From Ephemerocybe angulata (lineage: Eukaryota > Basidiomycota > Agaricomycetes > Agaricales > Psathyrellaceae), in the NCBI GenBank assembly GCA_013368325.1, contig JAACJK010000224.1:610660-674659 (forward strand): a stretch of 64,000 bases of DNA, in the 5' to 3' direction. How positions within the stretch are numbered: the first letter of the stretch is position 1; the number at the start of each line of letters is the position of its first letter. Under the pieces are notes generated by a model. The model worked only from the letters and a program-made list of their open reading frames with translations. It did not search any database and had not been told where the DNA came from. Below, one piece after another: positions 56,521-64,000 of the stretch. A program made the position numbers and the translations under genes.

Positions 56521-58011
56521 ATGGCACTCCTCAAGGTCTCCGCTCTCGCCTCTCTTTTCGTCTTTCTCACCTCTCTCGTCAATTCCGCGACTGCAGTCGC
56601 AAACGGGAATTGCTTTGACGCTGTTATCCCTGTGAACATCACCGCGGACAACACGAACTACAAGCTCACGCTCCCGAAGAACCAGGAGGAAGTCACGGAC
56701 CTCTTCACCCGCTTCACGAGTCTGACGTCCAACGTTACGACCGAGATTGACGGCGGTACCAAGACGATTAAAGCCACTTATAAGATCTGGACGTCTCTTT
56801 GCATTCCTAATAACCAAGACGCAGCAAAGACCGTCGAATTGGCAGTCCATGGGTAAGAGGATCAATCTCCAGAATAAATGCTGCCAGACTCACCTTCACG
56901 CGCTTCTCTAAGGGCCGGCTTCGATCATTCCTGGTGGAACTTCGGTGGAGATGGCTCCAAGTACAACTATGTCGAGGCCGCTCTCAAAGCTGGGCACGCT
57001 ATCCTTATCTACGACAGACTCGGTGAGTGTCCAGACTTTGATTTTTCAGCTACACTCGCTTATGATAATACCTTTGTCTTACTAGGTACCGGCCAGTCCG
57101 ACAAGCCTGACGGAATTGCCGAAGTACAAGTCGCGGCCCAGGTCGAGATTGCCGGAGAGCTCGCCAAGTACTTGCGCGCCAAACCCAGAGGCAACCAATT
57201 TGACCGCGTCATCGGGGTTGGCCACTCGTTCGGAAGGTAGCCAGTTTTTATGTGTCCTTCCTTCGCGACGACATACTCATTTCGTCCATTAGCGCTCAGC
57301 TTGTCGGTTTGGCGAGGAAATACGGGAACGTGCTCAATGCCACTGTCCTCACCGGATTTACCACCTTCGTCGGCGGAACTGGAACTGCAGCTGCCGCGTT
57401 CGGTTGGACGATTGCCTCTGTGCAAAACCCAAAGCGCTTTAGTGCGTCCATAAGCTCGATCAACACTTCGAAGGACTGACACTTACATTGAATTTGCTCC
57501 AGGTTCCCTTCCCTCGTCTTACATCATCTCGGAGGGTATTTCCAACAGCCAGAACGTCTTCTTCCGCTTTGGTGGATATGACCCAGGTGCGCGGCCGCTT
57601 GAGCTGGCTGAGGCCCGCTGACTGACTTGAATCTAGCCGTCCTCCAAGCCGCTGAGAATACCAAGGCGACATCGACCATCGGAGAAATCCTGAACCTGTT
57701 CGGGAGTCTGTCTCCTGTCACTGACTATACCAACCCTATCTTCATTGTCACTGGAGACAAGGATTAGTGAGCTCCACACCTTAACTGTCTTTCGCTTTGA
57801 TCACTCACCTTATGCCATTAGCATCCTGTGCGGAGGGAATTGCTATCAGAAGGTCGATGGAGTCAACCTCCTTGAATCGACCAAAGGAATCTTCCCCGCG
57901 GTCACGAAGTTTTCGACTTACATCCCGGCTAACACCGGACATGGCAATAACCTTCACCTGAGCGCTCCGGAGCAGTACTCCAAGATCCAGGAGTGGATTG
58001 CTCAGCTTTGA
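56521..58011 (+). CDS. Secreted alpha/beta-hydrolase-fold enzyme
   Basis: Seven exons can be followed from a signal peptide (MALLKVSALASLFVFLTSLV) to the stop at 58011, about 390 residues. The nucleophile elbow GVGHSFGS spans an intron near 57238. The likely acid residue is in PIFIVTGDKD and the catalytic His in NTGHGNNLH near the C-terminus. An early HG..AGFDHSWWNFGGDG block fits the oxyanion-hole region, and YDRLGTGQSDKPDG is the typical strand after it. NVT and NCT-type glycosylation sites occur in the N-terminal part. It is a serine hydrolase (esterase, lipase or peptidase); substrate cannot be read. Introns are small and phase-consistent. Confidence 0.83.
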
Positions 58012-59064
58012 TTCGGCCATCCACTTCCTGCGACAAGTGGTGCTGAGCTGACGTTCCGTAGATTATCATTCTGTGCCTCAATATATTTGTTGTCTGAATC
58101 GTCTTCATGCCATGCGGTCCGCAACGAGCCCTGCAGCCCTCTCTGGCATTATATTCTTCTAAGAAAGGCTGCGATTTGAGTGCACAGATGTGCCAAACCT
58201 GAACTTGATGAGCAAGCAGAGAAAACAGAAGACGGGTAAGTGGTTTCTCTGGCGAGATTATTAGGTAGAGGGTAATCGCTCCCCGTTCCCCAATTTCTAG
58301 CTACCTGTGGGCTGAGCAACAGAGCAGCGGAGGCAGCGACAGGAAGAGGATGGGCGAGTTCAAAAGCAGATGGAGAAAAAGGCTTACGCGTCCAATCAGA
58401 GTCAGCGCGACGCGACGCGTTTTGTAGTCGCGTTTATGGAGTAATATTCCCACGCACCAACTCTGACGCTGTCAACATCAAGTTCCTGCTCTTGTCCCCA
58501 ACGTCCTGTCAACCTACTGTCAACCCTCAGGGCCGCTCAATCCACTTAGACGACTTTATCCAGAAACTGTGCTGTCAGCCCACACAAGCATGACCTCTCC
58601 TCTAGTCCTGGTTCACGGGTAGCACCGTTTCCAGCGGGACGAAACCTACTTTCCGGGTTGTTGTCGTCCTCGCCCCCTACCAGCATGCGAGGCCTTGTAT
58701 TGACCTCACGGCCTTCGCCACGTCGCATCCAACAACGCCAACCCTATCTCCACCACCACTTCATGAGCTAAAATTTCACCCAATACTGTAGAAAGTGCTT
58801 GCAAAAGGAGCGCTGTTGCCAGACCCTTCTCCCCGCTACTGGTGATCTATCAACGTGGTAAATATCTAGATGATTTGACCCCCCTGATGGGGTTTTCTAA
58901 GACCTTCCAAGTACTTACTTTTTGCACAGGTCTCGAGCGCCATTTACTGCCCACAGCATCAAATGACAGAGCGAACATTGATAAAGATGGAATCCAGGAT
59001 CGCCGGTGGGCTCCCATTTACCTCCTTTCCTACCACCCTCATCTAAAGTCAACCCAGCCCAACC
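58012..59064. other. Intergenic, no gene recognised
   Basis: About 1 kb with only short frames and no repeat noticed. Confidence 0.35.
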
Positions 59065-59893
59065 ATGCCAATCGTGTTGACCGACGACGAGTGGGATGAA
59101 CAGCGCGCAACGCTTGTCCCCCAGATTGCAGAACTCTTCGCGTCGAACAAGAGCGCCTCCGAACTGGCCTCGGAGATCGGCTCGATTGTCGAAGAATACC
59201 CAACCTCCGCCTGCACCGAAGCTCTCGCTTCCGCCATCGTCAATGCAACCCACAGTAACCCAGCCAAGGCCGACACCATTATCCAAGCCCTCGTTCTCCA
59301 TGGCGCCGCTTGGCAGGCCATCGACATCGACTGGGCGGGCTCGCCAGCCACTTTCTACGACGTCTTCAGCGTCGACTTCCTGGAACTTCTGAAGACGATT
59401 CTCTTCGAGACCCAGTTGCACCAGCCTAAACGAACGAAGGTGGAAGCGACGAACCTCACCCTCTCCACCGCCCTCCTCAGTGCTGCGATCATCAAGCACG
59501 GGCTCTTCAAGGCCGTGCACGTCCCGTACGGCTTCGCATACGACGCCCTGAAGCTGCACGGCTATGGCTCGTCCAAATCGAGATCGGAGGTTTTGGCAGT
59601 CGGCGCTTGCCTCCAGCTCTCGACAGCAGGGAAGTTGATGATGGAGAGGAACCTGGAGCAGGTCTTTGGGAAAGAGAAGATCGTGAACGCTTTGAAAGGG
59701 CTCAAAGAGAATGGGACAATCAAACATCCTCTGGGGCTTGATCTGCTCGATGTAAGTTCTCGTTTCTCCACCTTAGTTTTACTGCGGTGCTGACCGATGT
59801 ATCCAGGACACCATCGAGAACGCAGAGGCAGACTTCCCTCGCTCATACTCGGCAGGTGATGCATGGGCAAAGGTGTTCCCTCCCTCAAACTAA
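59065..59893 (+). CDS. Conserved-looking hypothetical protein
   Basis: Two exons (59065-59751 and 59807-59893; 55-bp intron GTAAGT..ATCCAG) give 257 residues. It is a soluble, mostly helical protein without signal peptide (MPIVLTDDEWDEQRATLVPQ), with an Ala/Ser-rich helical first half, LLKTILFETQLHQPKRTKVE in the middle and a C-terminus GDAWAKVFPPSN. No family recognised. Codon use and splice sites look normal. Confidence 0.75.
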
Positions 59894-61110
59894 GCCATGG
59901 TGTAAGAAAATAGTATCGATGATTGTGAGTCCTTGGATCTGTACCGTAAGGCAGAATGAGGCTCAGAGTACAAGAGACGACTTCCGGCGCTGGTTTATTT
60001 CCACGACCTGTGGAGACTTCAAGGGCGCAGATATCTCTGACCACTATGTCGCAACGCATCAGCGGGCGACTCGCAGGGATTTCGAGGAGTTCGAAGAGGA
60101 TTTTGAGTAAACTGTACCTCTATCGTACGAAGCTGCACCATATCCTACGAGAGGTTGAGTACACATTAGATTTGAGGAAAGTCTTACTTGTGGTGTCACT
60201 TCCAGGGTACCTCGGAATGTGACAAGTGGCCAAATGTGTTGTGCGATCTTCGAGCTTTGAGGTCAGGTTTGTGGAGTTATTCTCGCTCTTGTATTCTGCA
60301 TATTTCTCCAATCCAAGAAGATTTCGCGGCGTCCGTCTGCTGCTACCATAGCGTACCGTAAACGGAAATGTGAATGCCATGAGGCTCTCATGGCCTTGTT
60401 AGGATGCTCCGGGCATTCTGTGTCTGCCGACATTGGACCCACTGCGAGCCCACTCCAAACCCACACCAACGTCTTCAATATAGCCTTCTTTATCTGAGAT
60501 TAAGTGCATTGTTCGCGGAGTTCATTTGGTAGGCGCCCATACACAAATGCCTACATCCCGATCGCTTACCTCCCTTACTCGTGTTGGATAGGTACCGAGT
60601 TGCCTTGATATAAACTTCCAGCAACCGTTCGCATTCCTTCATTGTTGAAAATATTGTGGAGAACACCACAAGTCTTCCCGTTGCCCGCCTTGTCGGGAGG
60701 TCAACGGCAACCTATCCAAACAACCAACAAACAAGCCAATTCGCAACGACGCCTTGTTCACGACCTCGACCACGACCCGTCCACAAACCACTACTATCCT
60801 TGTCCTACGCCCAGAAATCTTGAAGTGTTTACCCTCGATCTTGATTTCTTCATTTCTGGAAGACAACAGGCTTTGGGTCGAGGAATGGGAACACGACTAC
60901 CCGAATTGATAAACGGCGTATACGCTGGCATAGGGAATGCTGAATAACGGCCAAACGGATGCGAAGTAGAAGGGCGCGCTGTGGCTTCGGGACTCGCACA
61001 GGTGCCTTGCGCTTAAATGTGTCTCTGCTACGGTGAATGGTGCACGCCCGCTGCCGGAGGAATCGGCCAATCAAGACGGGGCTCTCCAGAGAAGCTGCTT
61101 GCAGGAGTGA
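59894..61110. other. Intergenic, no gene recognised
   Basis: About 1.2 kb. A 101-codon frame at 60642-60947 has no motif or support from splice signals. Confidence 0.35.
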
Positions 61111-61456
61111 TCATTTCACTGTCACTCCGGCCGACGGAATAGCGGCGACCTTCAAACCTCGAAGATGTTCTTGGACAGCTCTATACGCAGCGATCTTGCT
61201 GCGTCTGCCTCCTGATGCGTGCGCTGCGCTACCTTCGGCTGCGACCAAATATGCAGGAGCCGCATGGGCTTTGGCTTCCTTCATGGTCTCTTTGCACCAC
61301 ACGATCGTCACAAATTCGAGCTTGTCGGGCGTTGCTAGACACAAGTGATCTCTACGGTATCTGTGCCATATTCCTGGCTTCTAGGAAGGCGATTTACTCA
61401 CCGATAGTTTGTTGCATGTGGTGCGCATCTACCCCGATTTCCCTGGAGGCCGGCAT
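61111..61456 (-). CDS. Small hypothetical protein
   Basis: Two exons (61456-61402 and 61334-61111; 67-bp intron GTGAGT..GTCTAG) give 92 residues in phase. The second exon codes for TPDKLEFVTIVWCKETMKEA, an Ala-rich helix, and RRSKIAAYRAVQEHLRGLKV. The beta-helix composition suggests a small folded domain, but no family is recognised. Support rests on the intron and frame only. Confidence 0.45.
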
Positions 61457-62333
61457 TAATCGTTTCCTCAGATCGACGTAAACTATCAAATCTCAATGAA
61501 CTATTTCGCTGCTGTCATCTTGAAATCGAACCAATTTGACTCATTCAGCTACGAGTAAGCCACTGTCAGTGACTACGTCCCGAGCCCGAGTCCAGCAGGA
61601 AAACCGGGAGTTTCAAGGGACAATAGCGAATTTTGTTGACAGGTCACACACACTCCGAAAGTAAATTTACTCAGGAAGCCCGACGACTTTCGTCAAATTC
61701 GAAGGACGAGGTTAACCGTGCTTCGAATGATAGGAAGCCAACCTTCAGAGATACGATTTCGAGGTGTTCGTCGAGATATCCAAGCAACCACTCCATTGAC
61801 ATGGAGCCAATACCAGCGTCTGACTCACTCTTTCTGAACTGGGCTGTTCGTTTGTTCCTGGAACGACTGTCTTCACCGATTCCCTCGGTCCGGATGAGCA
61901 GCAGCACGAAGCTATGGTCATGGGAACTACGAATCGACTTTTCCGGTATGTCGCCGTGTGTGTCTTGTTCTTCCATACGTTAACTTACGGGTGTTTTGTC
62001 GTTTAAAAAATGGAAACAAGGTCTCCATGATCCATGAGAAGGAGTCGATGATTCTAAATGTATTCTGTTACAACAACGGCCTACAGCCCCGTAGCAGCTC
62101 TCCAACCTATCAAAAGTGCGTAATAATACAGATAATAATACCAGAGGTGAAGTAATGTAACTAATGCGGGGATTATCACAGGGATTGGTGTTTCTGCGAC
62201 ATGGTGATACAATAATAGCGAACAACCGGGTCAGAGAATACCAGCTCTTGCCGGCCTCTGCTGGATGGATGCGAAAGACGAACGAACTAGCAATACAGAG
62301 CTGAGTGAGGGTATGTCGGAACGAAAGCTTGGA
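61457..62333. other. Intergenic, no gene recognised
   Basis: About 880 bp between two reverse-strand genes. Frames at 61633-61983 and 61671-61976 overlap and lack motifs. Confidence 0.35.
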
Positions 62334-63735
62334 TCAAAGAGCGTAAGGGGGCAAAGAAGCCATGAACGAAGAGTAGTCGATGTCCGTTGGAGCGCTGTGC
62401 TGATTATGGCTATTATGAGGTACAGTTGAGTATGCGCACTGGAGGTCGGTATATTGGCCGGCACAGTTGTAACCTGATGTCGCATCCTGGTATGTGCTGA
62501 ATTGCGAAGGAGTTATATTGCTGGGAATTGACTTGTGATGCAGGGTATATGCAGGAGGAGCCTCGCCGTGATAGTTGGCGTAACCGTCATCTGGTAGAGG
62601 ACTACCTGAATACGCCGGAGTAGGAGGCATGCTGCCTGTGTTTGTCGAAGGCGAGCACGGGCTATGGCACGGTGACCAGGAGTCGGAACCGACATACGAG
62701 GAGTCGATGTGAAGCTGAGGAAGATCCACATTTAGTTGTGGGGAGTTGTAGAGAACGTGTGGTCCAAAGGAAGGGTTGGTTGGAATGAGGGTCGTATGCG
62801 AACGAGGGCATCGATGCCTGCATGGTCGAGTCGAAAGCGAACGAATTAAAATCCTGCATGAATGTAAGTCCCACCGCTAGGTCTGAGATGGATGATACTG
62901 ACGAATGTGGGATCTTGCTTCATCTGGTCGAATGAGAAGTGATCCAAGGAGGGAAGAGAGAACAGTAGATTCTCTTGCTCCGTCTCGAAAGGAGGCCAAC
63001 GGTTGAGGAGACGGCGCAGGTGAAGGTCTCGAGTTGCCAACCGAGTCGACCGACGCGACGAAACGGAACTAGAGACCGTAACTTGCGCAGCGCAGACTTC
63101 TTTCCTCTGGTATTGGGGCAGACACAGGGCGGTTGAAAGACTGCTCTGTGATGGGCGCCTCGAAGCGAGTCACAACGGTTGGGACGTGGCTCTTGTCGAA
63201 CTCTTCGATAGCCGCATCCAGCTCCTTTCCCTTCAAGCCCTGGACGAGAATTCCGCTATCTTCGCGCAGCGCACTTGATCCTTCGGCCCAACCTCCCGAA
63301 CTTTCCTCTTTCCACCTCCCTTCGCGAGTGCAACGGTTGAAGGCGTTACTGTGGGAACTTAATTCGATGCTCGGCTCAGCTTGCTTCGCCTTCCTGTGCC
63401 AAACCTGGCGCTCCTCTTCGGGAAGGTTTGCCAGGTCAGCCCCAATGATCTTGGATAGCGTGCTGTGGTTGGTTTCGACACCAGTGGAGACATGGCGGCT
63501 GCGGATGAAGGCGGACCGGAAAAGGATAAAGGCGTTGGGAGGGCGAGGGATATAGTTCTCGGGCTTTTCTTCCGTGAAGAGGCTTACGACTCGAGGAAGA
63601 TGCAACCGTACTCTCGGAGGTCTCGGTAGGAAAGAGGAGGGATTCGGAGATTGGTTCGTCTGCCAGTGGAGGAGGTGGATCATTGAAGGTCCCCGGTGTC
63701 ACGTTCGGCGCAAACGCGATGGCTCCAGACGACAT
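62334..63735 (-). pseudogene. HMG-box transcription factor, frame broken in several places
   Basis: The HMG box is clear: NYIPRPPNAFILFRSAFIRS, then ETNHSTLSKIIG, LPEEERQVWHRKAKQAE. It is followed in other frames by AEHRIKFPQ, KRKVREVGPKDQVRCAKIAE and again in the first frame by LVQGLKGKELDAAIEEFDKS and VVTRFEAPITEQSF. A C-terminal region with DHFSFDQMKQDPTF, an intron, and a Pro/Ser-rich tail follows. These pieces form one basidiomycete HMG-box regulator of the mating/development type, but at least five changes of frame are needed. Most fall at runs of G or A that differ by one base. The start chosen is the ATG at 63735. Either a decaying gene or a stretch of poor base calling. Confidence 0.7.
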
Positions 63736-64000
63736 TAAGGGGCAGGAAGGAGCGGTTTGAATGCCAGCATCTACGAACGCCGACGGCCTCTTATCAGCAA
63801 AACGTGAGGAAGTTTCGCGACGCAGGTATCTCACCTTCACCGAGGGCAACAGAGGACTCGTGCCTCGAGGTCCGCGATCTATCGGCAGGCATTGGGCGTC
63901 AAGATGGCGATTTAGAGTGGCACGCACACACGAGATAGAGAGATAGAGAGGGGAAGGGTATCACTGACACAAGGCACGTCTTCACCTACCGGCGCATTCT
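63736..64000. other. Upstream of the HMG-box gene (right edge)
   Basis: 265 bp with a GAGATAGA-type microsatellite near 63931-63950. No gene seen; possibly 5' part of the HMG-box gene. Confidence 0.35.

Overview
The window looks like nuclear DNA of a mushroom-forming basidiomycete (Agaricomycetes). Most genes are broken by 45-70 bp introns with GT..AG borders. Both tRNA genes carry short introns just 3' of the anticodon. The families present are typical of these fungi: DUF6533-type membrane proteins, F-box/leucine-rich proteins, secreted PEBP-like protein, GT61 glycosyltransferase and Helitron transposons. Gene models were assembled by hand from splice signals and reading-frame phase; family names come from recognised motifs, not from database searches.

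Layout. 0-20.9 kb: an F-box-like gene with a disturbed frame, a secreted PEBP-like gene, tRNA-Pro(AGG), a disordered hypothetical protein, a seven-exon GT61 glycosyltransferase, a Yip1-family Golgi membrane protein, a gene-poor stretch, a DUF6533 membrane protein, a small secreted protein, a NOSIP-type U-box protein, a secreted repeat protein with dibasic sites, and a mitochondrial oxidoreductase-like protein.

20.9-31.7 kb: a head-to-tail Helitron array. One autonomous copy encodes a 1604-residue Rep/helicase plus a 407-residue accessory protein. Three short copies follow, each starting TC and ending with a hairpin and CTAG-like terminus, joined without spacer. The array sits at an A|T site inside a duplicated fragment of the 3' end of TRS65. 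31.9-34.1 kb: two Fic/Doc-type genes, one with an intact Fic motif and one with its catalytic residues replaced, plus a small divergent gene. This module lies between the TRS65 3' fragment and the full TRS65 gene, as if inserted with a duplication of about 250 bp.

34.1-64 kb: TRS65 (TRAPPII subunit), a zinc-type dehydrogenase with altered zinc-ligand positions, an F-box protein, tRNA-Ser(UGA), a small secreted protein, and a family of four paralogous F-box-like genes (two forward, two reverse) surrounding a single-pass membrane protein and two terminal-inverted-repeat elements. Then come a secreted alpha/beta hydrolase, two hypothetical genes and an HMG-box transcription factor whose frame is broken repeatedly by single-base length changes.

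The housekeeping genes act in secretory traffic (Yip1 family, TRS65, GT61), ubiquitination (F-box and NOSIP types) and secretion. The accessory content is concentrated in the Helitron/Fic region and in the F-box paralog cluster.
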